The notes: generated by a model from the sequence alone, not told the origin. Positions 37,469 through 46,966 are shown, counted from the first letter of the stretch. The stretch: DNA of 64,000 nucleotides from Bacteroidales bacterium (GCA_003142255.1 PLLO01000006.1:318182-382181); one strand, 5' to 3'. Program-made: numbers and translations.

Positions 37469-38185
37469 TTGAGCTATTCTATTAAATATGAGGATATTGG
37501 TCTAAAAGATTATAAAGAGGCATGGGATTATCAGACGACGCTCTTTAAAGAGCTTGTGGACATGAAGAAGAGCAATGAAGCCGCAAAGCCTCATGGCTCG
37601 GACAATCATCCCGGGACATTGATTTTTGTTGAACATCCCAATGTTTATACGCTTGGAAGAAGCGGTTCTGAGAATAACCTGCTTCTCGATTATATCCAGC
37701 TGAAAGCAAAGGATGCTGCCTTTTATAAAATCGACAGGGGAGGAGATATTACATTTCACGGACCCGGGCAGATTGTAGGTTACCCGATTTTTGACCTCGA
37801 GGTTATTCATATCGGATTGAAGGAGTATATTTTCAGGATTGAAGAGGCAATTATAAGATCAGCCGGGGAGTTTGGTATTGTCTGCTCGAGGCTTGACGGC
37901 GGAACGGGTGTATGGATTGATCCCGAAATACCCGGGAAGGCAAGGAAGATATGTGCGATAGGTGTAAAGGCCAGCAAATTTGTTACTATGCATGGATTTG
38001 CATTCAATGTTAACACAGACCTTTCATACTTCAACTATATCAACCCCTGCGGCTTTACTGACAAGGGAGTCACTTCAATTGAAAAAGAGACCGGTCGTAA
38101 GGCCGATATGAATGAAGTAAAGAAAATTGTAAAAAACAGACTCAGGGAAGTTTTTGATTTATCCTGGGTTAATAAAACAAGTTGA
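37469..38185 (+). CDS. lipB: Octanoyl-[ACP]:protein N-octanoyltransferase
   Basis: Transfers octanoate from ACP to the lipoyl domains, providing the substrate of LipA. The 238 residues show IKYEDIGLKDYKEAWDYQ at the N-terminus, RGGDITFHGPGQIVGYPI with the conserved RGG and HGPGQ, GVWIDP, and the catalytic KICAIGVKAS Lys; Cys is in INPCGFTDKGVTS. The start is a TTG at 37469, as upstream ATGs at 37446-37456 run into a TGA. Its TGA overlaps the recJ ATG by one base (TGATG). Confidence 0.95.
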   Translation: MSYSIKYEDIGLKDYKEAWDYQTTLFKELVDMKKSNEAAKPHGSDNHPGTLIFVEHPNVYTLGRSGSENNLLLDYIQLKAKDAAFYKIDRGGDITFHGPGQIVGYPIFDLEVIHIGLKEYIFRIEEAIIRSAGEFGIVCSRLDGGTGVWIDPEIPGKARKICAIGVKASKFVTMHGFAFNVNTDLSYFNYINPCGFTDKGVTSIEKETGRKADMNEVKKIVKNRLREVFDLSWVNKTS

Positions 38186-39906
38186 TGGGAAAGAGATGGG
38201 TAATAAAGGAGCATGGAGATAATATCGTTGTAAGGCAACTTGCAGTTGCGCTTGGTGTTTCTGAATCGCTGGCCAACCTGATGGTTCAGAGAAATATTAC
38301 CTCGCCCCAGGAAGCAAAAGCTTTTTTTTCACCAGACCTGAGCTACCTGCATGATCCATTTCTCATGAAGGATATGAATATTGCAGTCGACAGGCTTTCA
38401 ACTGCAATCAAGAAGAATGAGAAAATACTGGTTTATGGTGATTATGACGTTGACGGAACGACTGCTGTCGCGCTTGTATATTCATTCCTGAAAGAACAAT
38501 ATTCAAATGTCGAATACTATATTCCCGACAGGTACAAGGAGGGTTATGGCGTATCTTTCCAGGGAATTGATTTTGCGGTTGCAAACAATTGCAAACTGTT
38601 AATTACCCTTGATTGCGGCATCAAGGCCGTGGAGAAGATAAAATATGCCAGAACCAAAGGTATTGATGTGATAGTCTGCGACCATCATTACCCCGGATCC
38701 GAAATACCTGCCGCTGTTGCCGTTCTCGACCCGAAGCAGCCGGGTTGCAGCTATCCCTATAAAGAGCTTTCAGGATGCGGTGTCGGCTTTAAGCTTATTC
38801 ATGCATATTCGAGAATTCAGAGCATCCCTTTCAGTTCCATTGCAAACTACCTCGACCTGGTTGCAGTAAGCATAGCTTCAGATATCGTACCGATAACCGG
38901 CGAAAACAGGGTTCTTGCATACTTCGGGCTTAAGCAGCTGAATGAATCACCTCGTATCGGATTAAAGGAGATCATCAGGGAAGCCGAAGTATCAAGGGCT
39001 CTTACAGTTGAAGATATAGTATTCAAAATCGGGCCGAGGATAAATGCAGCCGGAAGGATGGAAGCGGGAAGCAAAGCAGTTGAACTCCTTGTCTGCAATG
39101 ACGTTAAAGCTGCAGAGGGTTTTAGCAAGGAGATCAGCAGCTTCAATACCGAACGCAGAAGCATCGACCGATCCATTACTACGGAAGCCATGCGAATGAT
39201 CTCCGATAATCAGCGATCGGTAAATGCGCGAACTACAGTGCTTTACAATCCATCGTGGAAAAAAGGGGTAATCGGCATAGTGGCATCGCGACTCATAGAG
39301 ACTTATTACAGGCCAACAGTCATCCTTACAGAATCGAATGGCTTCGCAACCGGTTCTGCAAGATCAGTCCAGGGTTATGACCTTTACCAGGCAATTGAAG
39401 CATGCAGCGATCTCCTCGAAAGTTTCGGCGGGCATATGTTTGCTGCAGGGCTTACGCTGAAGAAGGAGAATATCCAGCCTTTCATGGAGAGGTTTGAACA
39501 GTTCGTAAACAGTACAATAACCGAAGACCAGCTTCTTCCAAGGGTTTCCATTGATACTGAGCTCTCATTTAATGAGATCAACGAGGAATTTTTCAAAATA
39601 ATGAGCCAGTTCCAGCCGTTTGGCCCTGAAAACATGTCGCCCATATTTGTGTCAAGAAATGTTTTCGATACCGGCTCCGGCAAGATGGTCGGTTCCAACG
39701 GCGAACATCTCAAGCTTGACCTTTGCCAGGATTCATCAACGGTTAAATCAATATCTGCCATAGCCTTTAACCAGGCTAACCATTTTGAGTATATCAGAGA
39801 CGGGAATCCGTTTGATATTTGCTATTCAATTGAAATGAATGAGTTCCGCGGAAACAGGAATCTTCAGATCAATATCCGCGATATAAGAACCCCGGAGGAC
39901 AAATAA
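38185..39906 (+). CDS. recJ: Single-stranded-DNA-specific exonuclease RecJ
   Basis: 5'-3' ssDNA exonuclease of RecF-pathway recombination and repair. With the ATG at 38185 (TGATG overlap with lipB) the protein has 573 residues, standard length. DHH-family motifs are VYGDYDVDGTTA (first Asp at about 86), VCDHHYPG (166-168) and GRINAAGRMEAGSKA-type segment later, followed by the DHHA1 motif SFGGHMFAAGLTL and a C-terminal OB fold. Third gene in the lipA-lipB-recJ unit, although functionally unrelated. Confidence 0.95.
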   Translation: MGKRWVIKEHGDNIVVRQLAVALGVSESLANLMVQRNITSPQEAKAFFSPDLSYLHDPFLMKDMNIAVDRLSTAIKKNEKILVYGDYDVDGTTAVALVYSFLKEQYSNVEYYIPDRYKEGYGVSFQGIDFAVANNCKLLITLDCGIKAVEKIKYARTKGIDVIVCDHHYPGSEIPAAVAVLDPKQPGCSYPYKELSGCGVGFKLIHAYSRIQSIPFSSIANYLDLVAVSIASDIVPITGENRVLAYFGLKQLNESPRIGLKEIIREAEVSRALTVEDIVFKIGPRINAAGRMEAGSKAVELLVCNDVKAAEGFSKEISSFNTERRSIDRSITTEAMRMISDNQRSVNARTTVLYNPSWKKGVIGIVASRLIETYYRPTVILTESNGFATGSARSVQGYDLYQAIEACSDLLESFGGHMFAAGLTLKKENIQPFMERFEQFVNSTITEDQLLPRVSIDTELSFNEINEEFFKIMSQFQPFGPENMSPIFVSRNVFDTGSGKMVGSNGEHLKLDLCQDSSTVKSISAIAFNQANHFEYIRDGNPFDICYSIEMNEFRGNRNLQINIRDIRTPEDK

Positions 39907-40222
39907 AATCAAGTGACGGAACGCAGCTCCCCTGGTGATACAAATACTGCAAAAAGGGCATATTTGCCTTGTAAATACCGTTTAAATTGATTTAGAACTA
40001 ATCATCGTTTATATCAGTAACAAAATAATATAGATCCCTATTAAACGTATTATTGGGTCTTTTCTTGCTTATTTCTTCGTAAGAGACAGGTCTGATAATA
40101 ATAAACTTGATTCGTATTATTTTTGTTTCGTACCTTTGATTAAGTCATTGGAGCAATTGTGTTAATAGTAAAAACAATAAGAAACAAATTCTTTATTTGG
40201 GTCATATTTAACGTGTAGTTAA
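39907..40222. other. 316-base AT-rich spacer before the lipoprotein-metallopeptidase island
   Basis: No ORF, tRNA or long repeat was seen. It holds a weak bulged hairpin (40032-40060) after recJ and, near its right end, two tandem TAnnTTTG boxes described separately. Base composition drops sharply here compared with recJ, so this is the left border of an AT-rich patch ending near 43.2 kb. Confidence 0.5.
40107..40138 (+). promoter_or_regulatory. Tandem Bacteroidota -7 boxes for the 40.2-43.2 kb island
   Basis: TATTTTTG at 40118-40125 and TACCTTTG at 40131-40138 both match TAnnTTTG. A TTGA at 40107-40110 is about 20 bases upstream of the second box, close to the -33 position. Leader to the ATG at 40223 is about 80 bases. 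Confidence 0.55.
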
Positions 40223-40663
40223 ATGAAGAAAGTCAGGAGTTCTAATTTGAATATATCAGAGAGCCGATTGCAAAAGAGAATTTTAGTAAATTCTCTTCTA
40301 AAGAAATATTTATTGGGAATTTTATTGGTTCTTTTTCTTTTCATTAATCAGGAGTCCTGTAAAAAGGAACCTCCTAGCGCCTGTGGAGTTGAGAATCCTC
40401 AGGATAATATACAATGGTTGAAAACATATCTGGAATCAGTTTTTACTGCTGATGTTTATAAGATTACTTTTAAAGATACTGAATATATTGTTATTGATTT
40501 TCCTTCAGCGTTTGATTCAAACACTATTGTTTATAATTGTCAGGGAATAAAACTTTGTGAATATATGGTAGGAGGCATGTGTAATCTCGCTGATGCTGAA
40601 TTATTCTGGGAACATTATGCTAAAAACAAGATTCTTATTTATGAATGTAGAAATACGCCTTAA
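40223..40663 (+). CDS. Small lipoprotein, DUF6970-like
   Basis: A 146-residue predicted lipoprotein. Long charged N-terminus, hydrophobic core YLLGILLVLFLFI and lipobox QES-Cys46, then KKEPPSACGVENPQDNIQWLK. The C-terminal part has several cysteines (IVYNCQGIKLCEY, GGMCNLAD, IYECRN) and resembles a small Bacteroidota lipoprotein group (DUF6970) I recall; the name is tentative. The signal peptide n-region is long, so translation might begin inside it at a non-ATG codon. It lies 29 bases before the metallopeptidase gene and is equally AT-rich, so the two likely moved and are expressed together. Confidence 0.7.
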   Translation: MKKVRSSNLNISESRLQKRILVNSLLKKYLLGILLVLFLFINQESCKKEPPSACGVENPQDNIQWLKTYLESVFTADVYKITFKDTEYIVIDFPSAFDSNTIVYNCQGIKLCEYMVGGMCNLADAELFWEHYAKNKILIYECRNTP

Positions 40664-40692
40664 TAATTAATTACGTCTTAATAATTATTATT

Positions 40693-43182
40693 ATGAAAAA
40701 GCTCGTTATCATTTTAACAATCTGTACATTATCAATGTCAGCATTTTCGCAAATTGATAATGTTCAAGAAATTATTAGTTCAAAAGATGGACACTCAAAA
40801 GCTATTCTCTTCTCAAATAAGGGGAATAATCCTCTATTAAGCCAAAAGGCCTCGGTAATTAACTCATTGTATAATCTTACAAAGAATGATGAATTAAAGA
40901 TAAAATCTGCTAATGAAGACAAGCTAGGTATAAAACATACTCGATTATACCAATATTATGATGGAATTAAAGTAGATAAATCAGAAATAGTAGTTCATTC
41001 AAAAAATGATTCAATTTTTTTAATTAATGGAGAGGCAATATCAATTGAATCTTTGGATATTACTCCTAAAATTACGAAAGATGAAGCTATTGGATTTGCA
41101 CTTAAAGAGATAAATGCAAAAAAATACGCTTGGGAATCATCTGATATAGAAGAAAATATGCGACGAGAAACCTATGATAAAAGTTTTACCTTTTATCCAA
41201 ATCCTGAATTAATTATCTGGAATAGTACTGATAATAAAAATTACCGTCTTGCTTATAAGGTTAATATTTTTGCAATGGAACCTTATAAAAAAGTCGTTGT
41301 TTATATAGATGCTAAAAATAGTAGTGTTTTAGATATTTCTGATAGATTGGTTTACTCAAATGTAATAGGCTCTGCTGTTACAAAATATTCAGGAAATCAA
41401 TCTATTGCAACAGAAAGTACTTCGTCTGGTTATAAATTGAGGGATTATTCAAGAGGGCAAGGAATAGAAGTAAAAGATTGCAATAAAACCATCGCTACAG
41501 CTACAGCGTCTGATTTTATTGACGCAAATAATGTCTGGGATGAATGGAATAATTCTGATATGGATAATGCTGCATTAGATGCAAGTTTAGCTGCTCAAAA
41601 AACGTATGATTATTTTCATAGTGTTTTTAATAGGAATAGTTACGATAATGCTGGATCAAAAATCAAAATTTATATACATTTTTGGGTTTCATATAATCAA
41701 TCCTCATGGGATCCTGATTGGAATTTTATTACTTGTGGTGATGGAGATGGCACATCATTTTCGCCATTAACGGATTTAGATGCAATTAGCCATGAATTTA
41801 GTCATGGGGTAGCTTATTCTTATACTAATTTAGGTAATACTTATGAGACAGGTGCAATTGCTGAAGGACTTAGTGATATTTGGAGTGCAGTGATAAATCA
41901 ATATGCAAATCTTCCTGGGTATCAAATGTGGACGGAAGGAGAAAAATATAAATTAATACCTTCTCATAGAAGAAATTTTGCATGTCCTAAAGCAAGTCAT
42001 TATCATTACCTCAATATTGATACTCTTCCAGGACTGGTGTATCCAGATACTTATCAAGGTACAGGATGGTATTCTGGAACTTGGGATAATGGTGGGGTAC
42101 ATATAAATAGTACAGTTCTTTCTTATTGGTTCTATCTTCTTTCAAATGGTTTCAATAGTACAAATGATTACGGTAATCATTATATTGTTCTAGGTATAGG
42201 GACATCAAAAGCTGCAAATATTTTGTACAATTCCTATAATTATTTAACACCAGGAATTGATTTTCCCATGTTAAGTTTTTTTACTACATATGAAGCAACA
42301 CAATTATATGGTAATACTTCAAATGAAGCAATTCAAACAAATAATGCCTGGTATGCTGTTGGCCTTGGTACCGAAGTGTCAAATTTAGTTACTGGTAATG
42401 ATTATATATGCTCCTCTGCAAATGCAACTTATTCTTTACCAAGTGAGTTTGCAGGATCTTATATACAATGGGATAAAAGTAATAATATCCAGATTATTTC
42501 AGGCCAAGGGACAACAACTCTTACTGTTACACAAAATGAAAACTACCCTGGGGGTGTTGGTACTGTTTCAGTTGTTTATAATCATGGTAGCGGAAATAAA
42601 ACGTCAATAATACACCCATGGGTTGGGTCGCCAGAAACGCCTTCTACTTTTGCTGTTTGTGATCCGTTGGACCCCCCGCACATAGATCTAAATGAACAAA
42701 TAAATATAATGCTGGATAATCATGCGGGGGCTCCTGATTATGGGAACTGGACTTCTGCAGGATGTTGTTATATTGAAAGCATGGGGAAATATATGTACGC
42801 TTATGGTACAGAAGACGGAGGGGAAATTTTATTTTATGTTACAACTTCTAATGATTGTGGCATATCTCCTGAATATTTTGGTGGTATTCTGGTAGGGGAC
42901 CAGGGGGAGGAATTGAAATCTGCAGACAATTCCTTAATATTTTTTATTAACCCTAATCCAAGCAATGATTATGTTGACATTAACATTACAGAAACATTTG
43001 ATTTCAGTTTACTCAATAACTATAAGGTAGATATTATAGATGTAAACTCAAAGGTTGTTAAATCAGTCAAATTAAGTGGCCCTTGTAATAGAATTAATAT
43101 TCAAGATCTAATTCCCGGAACTTATATAGTCAAATTAACAATAAATAAGATGATGCTTCATAAGACTTTGATAATTAATTAA
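40693..43182 (+). CDS. Secreted M4 (thermolysin-like) metallopeptidase with T9SS sorting domain
   Basis: An 829-residue secreted zinc protease. Signal peptide MKKLVIILTICTLSMSAFS; an FTP/PepSY-like propeptide to about residue 210 (TRLYQYYDGIKVDKSEIVVH); then the catalytic domain with HEFSH at 367-371 and the third zinc ligand Glu391 in AEGLSDIW, the exact 20-residue spacing of thermolysin. The downstream GGVHINSTVLSYWFYLL holds the conserved transition-state His. After about 560 comes a PKD/Ig-like region, and from about 750 a type A T9SS C-terminal domain (NPNPSNDYVDIN ... PGTYIVKL). It should be exported through the outer membrane. AT-rich codon use differs from neighbours. The downstream 169 bases contain no gene. 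Confidence 0.93.
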   Translation: MKKLVIILTICTLSMSAFSQIDNVQEIISSKDGHSKAILFSNKGNNPLLSQKASVINSLYNLTKNDELKIKSANEDKLGIKHTRLYQYYDGIKVDKSEIVVHSKNDSIFLINGEAISIESLDITPKITKDEAIGFALKEINAKKYAWESSDIEENMRRETYDKSFTFYPNPELIIWNSTDNKNYRLAYKVNIFAMEPYKKVVVYIDAKNSSVLDISDRLVYSNVIGSAVTKYSGNQSIATESTSSGYKLRDYSRGQGIEVKDCNKTIATATASDFIDANNVWDEWNNSDMDNAALDASLAAQKTYDYFHSVFNRNSYDNAGSKIKIYIHFWVSYNQSSWDPDWNFITCGDGDGTSFSPLTDLDAISHEFSHGVAYSYTNLGNTYETGAIAEGLSDIWSAVINQYANLPGYQMWTEGEKYKLIPSHRRNFACPKASHYHYLNIDTLPGLVYPDTYQGTGWYSGTWDNGGVHINSTVLSYWFYLLSNGFNSTNDYGNHYIVLGIGTSKAANILYNSYNYLTPGIDFPMLSFFTTYEATQLYGNTSNEAIQTNNAWYAVGLGTEVSNLVTGNDYICSSANATYSLPSEFAGSYIQWDKSNNIQIISGQGTTTLTVTQNENYPGGVGTVSVVYNHGSGNKTSIIHPWVGSPETPSTFAVCDPLDPPHIDLNEQINIMLDNHAGAPDYGNWTSAGCCYIESMGKYMYAYGTEDGGEILFYVTTSNDCGISPEYFGGILVGDQGEELKSADNSLIFFINPNPSNDYVDINITETFDFSLLNNYKVDIIDVNSKVVKSVKLSGPCNRINIQDLIPGTYIVKLTINKMMLHKTLIIN

Positions 43183-43351
43183 CAGGTCAATCGGTATTCG
43201 GGCTTCACCATATTTATCTTTCTGATATTTATCTTAAAATCCTCCCAATGGCGAATCATGTTCATGTATGTACTCCTGTCCCCATATAAGAGGGTCGGAG
43301 GAATGTAAAGCAGGATGGTGTCAGGCGTCAGGCATCAGGCGACAGGCAGAT

Positions 43352-45337
43352 TCAGAACCAAATTCTGAATTGCAATTTTACTTCATCGTTGAAGCTTTCG
43401 ATTCCACTTTTTTCAGTAATCCCCGTTAAGCTGTATTTTATTCTCATCTCGCCAAAATGGCCAATATCCCATTTTACCATGATATAGCTGCGACTTCCCT
43501 CTCCTGATAATGCCGGGATGCTGAAACTATACAACAGATCGTTTTCGTATGTATATAATCTTGAATCCCAGCTCTCAGTGCTGAACAGGCAATAACGAAA
43601 CCAAAGTGTAACCGGGACTCTGCCAAACCTGTAATAAACATCCTGGAGCAAAAGCATGCCCCTGCTCCCGGAAGGATAAGCCGCCTTATAGCTTATTCTT
43701 GTGGTAAATGCAGAATTCTCATCAGGAGCATACCGGAAAAGCCATTTAAAAGTCCGGCTTTCCGACCCTTCTATACCGGCAATTCCTGATGCTTTCTGAT
43801 TATTGATCATCGAATACCTGTAATCGTAAGTGAACTCAAAATTTAGTTTTTCTGTAGGCAGGTATCGTAATACTATTCCTCCCTTGCGCGACATTGACGG
43901 GAAGCTGCACCTGTACTTAAGCCATGGATAATGTGTAATGTCATAACCGGCAGAAATGAATAGATGTTTTGCTGCCTCAAAACTGAAATTTCCTGCTATA
44001 CCCTCCTCGTTGGCTGAAGATGAGCTGTTTCCCGGACCGCTCCCGTTAAAGGCAGTAAAGCCGTTTGAGTACTTCCTCCATAAAACATTGACTGAAAGCC
44101 TGTCGGAAGGCTTTAGTGTGACACCGTTGACAAATGCCGGATATCTGAAATTATTCACTGTCATCTCCCCGTAAATCATTATCCTGCCTGAGACTGTATT
44201 ATAATTTATTGACAACAACCGGTTTTTATTTCCTTCAAAGTCATGGATGCTTTCCGGATCATCTGCATTCCTCTGCAGCGGAATTGAAAGCAAGGTTTCC
44301 GACCAGTTGGCTCCGACCCTCATGAATCTGAAATTATATGAGAGGCTCATTCCATATACTGTTTCGGTGAGAAGGTCCTTCTTTAGCAGGAGGGAAGATG
44401 TGTTATGCAACCCTGACTTATAAATACTCATGATGGATGAAATTACTGAGTCAGAAGATAATACGGGGGTTGCATCGATCCTGTTCCGGGAATAGAACAA
44501 TATCACTTCTGCATTTTTGACAGCCAGATCTGCTGCTGCCCCCCTGAAAAAATTGTTTTCATCAGTTGAGGTATAAGGTCTTAAGTTGTCCCTTATAGTC
44601 ATGAAACCGGGTGCTGTCAGCTGTATCCCGGTTCGCATAGCTGTATTAATGCTGGTGCCTGCCCCGAACCTTAATGAAAAATCCCCGAGAATGATCTTTC
44701 TGATTACCCCTTTCCCGGAGTATGAAGTATAAGCAGAGAGGAATTCCGGGAATGGCGGGGAACCGGTAAAGAATTTTTCACCCGCATCTTTTTCAGTGGT
44801 GAGGCCGGCCGAAAACCTGCCTGCAGCTATACTGTATTTTGCAAGTATTTTTAAAGGTGAACCGAGGTACGAAGTGTCTTTCTCCCCAGGTTTGAGGATT
44901 AAGTTTGTTAGAAGTGTATTTCTTACACTTAAACTGTCAGATGAGCCGGCGTCATTTTCTTTCAGGGAAATAAATGGCGACATCATTTCAACGGTATGCT
45001 GATCAAATCCGGGGACGGATGCTATTTCATAGATTGAGACAACATTGCCGGTTCTTCTGATATAGTCGGCAAGAGACTTTACCTGGAAATCCGACAGGAA
45101 AAATAACCTTGATAAATCATTCTCATCTCTCAGATTGATCTTTACAGGATTCTCTATAAGATCATTAAGGTATTCAAGATAAAGAGCTGCAGCTTCGGGA
45201 TCATTGTCTTCGGCAGCAAGCTCCTCGGCAATATTTGATATTATTTCGGTATTACTTTCAGCCTGGCCAAAACTTACATTGTAGAGCAGCAATGAAAATG
45301 CAATAATGATAATAAGCTTTTGGTAAAGAAAGGTCAT
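43352..45337 (-). CDS. Helix-hairpin-helix-domain outer-membrane-type protein
   Basis: A 661-residue exported protein: signal peptide ending about VSFGQA, an acidic helical block (IAEELAAEDNDPEAAALYLEYL), then a ComEA-like helix-hairpin-helix segment (LADYIRRTGNVVSIYEIASVPGFD) at about 60-130, and a long C-terminal portion rich in alternating hydrophobic beta strands ending in RIWF, as expected for a beta-barrel. This HhH-plus-barrel architecture is frequent in Bacteroidota; function is unknown. It lies 10 bases after the PorV/PorQ-like gene on the same strand. Confidence 0.78.
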   Translation of the reverse strand: MTFLYQKLIIIIAFSLLLYNVSFGQAESNTEIISNIAEELAAEDNDPEAAALYLEYLNDLIENPVKINLRDENDLSRLFFLSDFQVKSLADYIRRTGNVVSIYEIASVPGFDQHTVEMMSPFISLKENDAGSSDSLSVRNTLLTNLILKPGEKDTSYLGSPLKILAKYSIAAGRFSAGLTTEKDAGEKFFTGSPPFPEFLSAYTSYSGKGVIRKIILGDFSLRFGAGTSINTAMRTGIQLTAPGFMTIRDNLRPYTSTDENNFFRGAAADLAVKNAEVILFYSRNRIDATPVLSSDSVISSIMSIYKSGLHNTSSLLLKKDLLTETVYGMSLSYNFRFMRVGANWSETLLSIPLQRNADDPESIHDFEGNKNRLLSINYNTVSGRIMIYGEMTVNNFRYPAFVNGVTLKPSDRLSVNVLWRKYSNGFTAFNGSGPGNSSSSANEEGIAGNFSFEAAKHLFISAGYDITHYPWLKYRCSFPSMSRKGGIVLRYLPTEKLNFEFTYDYRYSMINNQKASGIAGIEGSESRTFKWLFRYAPDENSAFTTRISYKAAYPSGSRGMLLLQDVYYRFGRVPVTLWFRYCLFSTESWDSRLYTYENDLLYSFSIPALSGEGSRSYIMVKWDIGHFGEMRIKYSLTGITEKSGIESFNDEVKLQFRIWF

Positions 45338-45347
45338 TATATTTTGA

Positions 45348-46166
45348 TTACTTTATTTTAAATACCAGTGATACCGACGAAGTGACTCCAAGTCTTTCGT
45401 GCGTTGAAAGACTCAAGTCTATTTTCATGGATTTAATGAGATATCCAATCCCGAAGCTGAATGATGAATTCCTGGTGCTGAATCCTCCCCTGATCCAGAA
45501 TTTCTTTGCAGCTTCATACTCAAAACCACTCCTGATAATAATATTTTCATCCGTGCTCATTTCTGCCTCGGCGCCTGCAAACAGAGTTTTGCTAAGGTCA
45601 ATTCCTGCACCGGCTGTAATCGTTGATGGCAATAATGATTTCCTGATGGAATTTGGGATCGGGTTAAAGAGGTGAATGACAGCAGTCACTTTTTCAGACA
45701 GATTAAAAGCGGCTCCTGCCTCAAATGTGAGGATTCTTATTTTGTCGTATTCTCCCGGCACGATTTCTGAAAAATAGTCGACCTGAACGCCGGCTGAAAC
45801 ATTTTTGCCCAGAGGCATTCCGCATGAGATGCCTCCCATATTTCTTCTGAATTCCGGGTAACCGAAATTTGAATAAATGACGCCCACGGAGCTTTTCCCG
45901 GCCGGGAAGATCACTCCTGCCGTACATGTTCCAAGTTCTGGTATTACGAACCGGTTCTCGTAGTTCACTCCGGCAGAGAATGAACTGTTGTATGCCAGCA
46001 AAGACTGGCTGGAAAATGATGACCAGAACCCGCTCTTCGTAATGCAAACCAATCCCGTTCCTCTTTCCCCGGCACCTGAACGAAAGGCAAACGGATTGCC
46101 CTTCATGGTGGAAGAAAAAAGGATAATAAAACAAAATGTAACTGATGTCTTGTGCAGCGAGAACAA
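45348..46166 (-). CDS. PorV/PorQ-like outer-membrane beta-barrel protein
   Basis: A 272-residue exported protein with signal peptide (VTFCFIILFSSTMKGNPFA) and repeated glycine/aromatic beta strands (GVIYSNFGYPEFR, FDYFSEIVP-type, AGAGIDLSKTLFAGAEAEM, FSFGIGYLIKSMKIDLSLS). The pattern is like PorV/PorQ or UPF0164 barrels, some of which serve the T9SS, but no diagnostic motif separates them. The start is TTG at 46166, needed to include the signal peptide; no ATG lies upstream within the frame. It is followed 10 bases later by the HhH-barrel gene, suggesting both act together in the outer membrane. Confidence 0.65.
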   Translation of the reverse strand: MFSLHKTSVTFCFIILFSSTMKGNPFAFRSGAGERGTGLVCITKSGFWSSFSSQSLLAYNSSFSAGVNYENRFVIPELGTCTAGVIFPAGKSSVGVIYSNFGYPEFRRNMGGISCGMPLGKNVSAGVQVDYFSEIVPGEYDKIRILTFEAGAAFNLSEKVTAVIHLFNPIPNSIRKSLLPSTITAGAGIDLSKTLFAGAEAEMSTDENIIIRSGFEYEAAKKFWIRGGFSTRNSSFSFGIGYLIKSMKIDLSLSTHERLGVTSSVSLVFKIK

Positions 46167-46258
46167 GTATTTCAGCTATAAGGAGCTAATTTACAAAAAA
46201 AATCAATCCATTGAAAAAGAATTTTTAAGTTTTTAACACAGAAGATAGTTAGAGAATT

Positions 46259-46343
46259 CTTTGTGCTCTTCGTGTGAACCTTTGTGATCCTTTGTGGTTT
46301 AAAAAAGATTTAACCACAAAGAACACGAAGGATGTCACAAAGG
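46259..46343. repeat. Inverted repeat of the CCTTTGTGGTT/AACCACAAAG type
   Basis: A T/G-rich left half (46259-46299) and its complement-rich right half (46311-46343) flank a short A-rich loop. Central arms CTTTGTGGTT (46290-46299) and AACCACAAAG (46312-46321) are exact; TTCGTGT/ACACGAA and CCTTTGTGA/TCACAAAGG also pair. It lies in the 252-base spacer upstream of the PorV/PorQ-like gene and downstream of purE. The rest of that spacer shows no gene. Confidence 0.8.
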
Positions 46344-46418
46344 CACATAAAGGGTAAAGAAATATAGATCAATAGCCTGGTTAATAGCTGGCTCTGATGA
46401 GGACCAACCAATACGGAA

Positions 46419-46925
46419 TTAATTAGTTTTGTAGTCGAATTTGATTTTTTTGAGCTCTTCGTTAGCTTCAACGATCTTCTTCTTGAGGCTTTCCTTGTAT
46501 TTTACTACCTCCTTCATTATTTTTTGGTCGCCTGTACCTATTATCTGAGCTGCAAGGATTCCTGCATTCTGGGCTCCGTTGACTCCTACAGTTGCGACAG
46601 GAATTCCGGGAGGCATCTGGAGAATCGATAATATTGAATCGAGTCCTTCAAGCGAAGCTTTGATAGGGACACCAATCACCGGTACCGGTGTCATAGCTGC
46701 GATCACTCCCGGGAGGTGGGCAGCCATTCCTGCCGCTGCAATAATCACTTTTATTCCTCTTCCGGCAGCTCCTTCAGCAAAAACCCTTACTTCCTCCGGC
46801 GTTCTGTGGGCCGATAGGGCATTCATCTCGAAGGGTATTTTAAAATCGTTCAGAACCTGGGCAGCTTTCTCCATTACAGGCAGGTCTGATGTGCTTCCCA
46901 TTATAATGCTAACAACTGGTTTCAT
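46419..46925 (-). CDS. purE: N5-carboxyaminoimidazole ribonucleotide mutase
   Basis: Class I PurE, which converts N5-CAIR to CAIR in purine synthesis. It is 168 residues, with the SIIMGSTSDLPVMEKA nucleotide loop, SAHRTPEEV holding the catalytic His, and AAGMAAHLPGVIA. The C-terminal NAGILAAQIIGTGDQ is typical. Single gene, with its own promoter box; hpt is divergent. purK is not in the window. Confidence 0.97.
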   Translation of the reverse strand: MKPVVSIIMGSTSDLPVMEKAAQVLNDFKIPFEMNALSAHRTPEEVRVFAEGAAGRGIKVIIAAAGMAAHLPGVIAAMTPVPVIGVPIKASLEGLDSILSILQMPPGIPVATVGVNGAQNAGILAAQIIGTGDQKIMKEVVKYKESLKKKIVEANEELKKIKFDYKTN

Positions 46926-46958
46926 CGTAAGAAATTAAATTAAACTTCCCGGCTAGGG

Positions 46959-46966
46959 CAAAAATA
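46959..46966 (-). promoter_or_regulatory. Bacteroidota -7 box for purE
   Basis: TATTTTTG on the minus strand, exact TAnnTTTG match, 34 bases before the purE ATG. On the opposite strand a TATTTTCG (one mismatch) within 46979-46987 may serve hpt. Confidence 0.55.

Noticed and set aside
40032..40060. Terminator after recJ
   Set aside because: Stem is short with a bulge and a large loop; T-run is only TTTT, and it lies 125 bases past the stop. Too weak to list.
45721..46134. 137-residue frame overlapping the PorV/PorQ-like gene on the same strand
   Set aside because: Arg/Phe-rich out-of-frame shadow; the PorV/PorQ-like frame has a signal peptide and beta-strand pattern.
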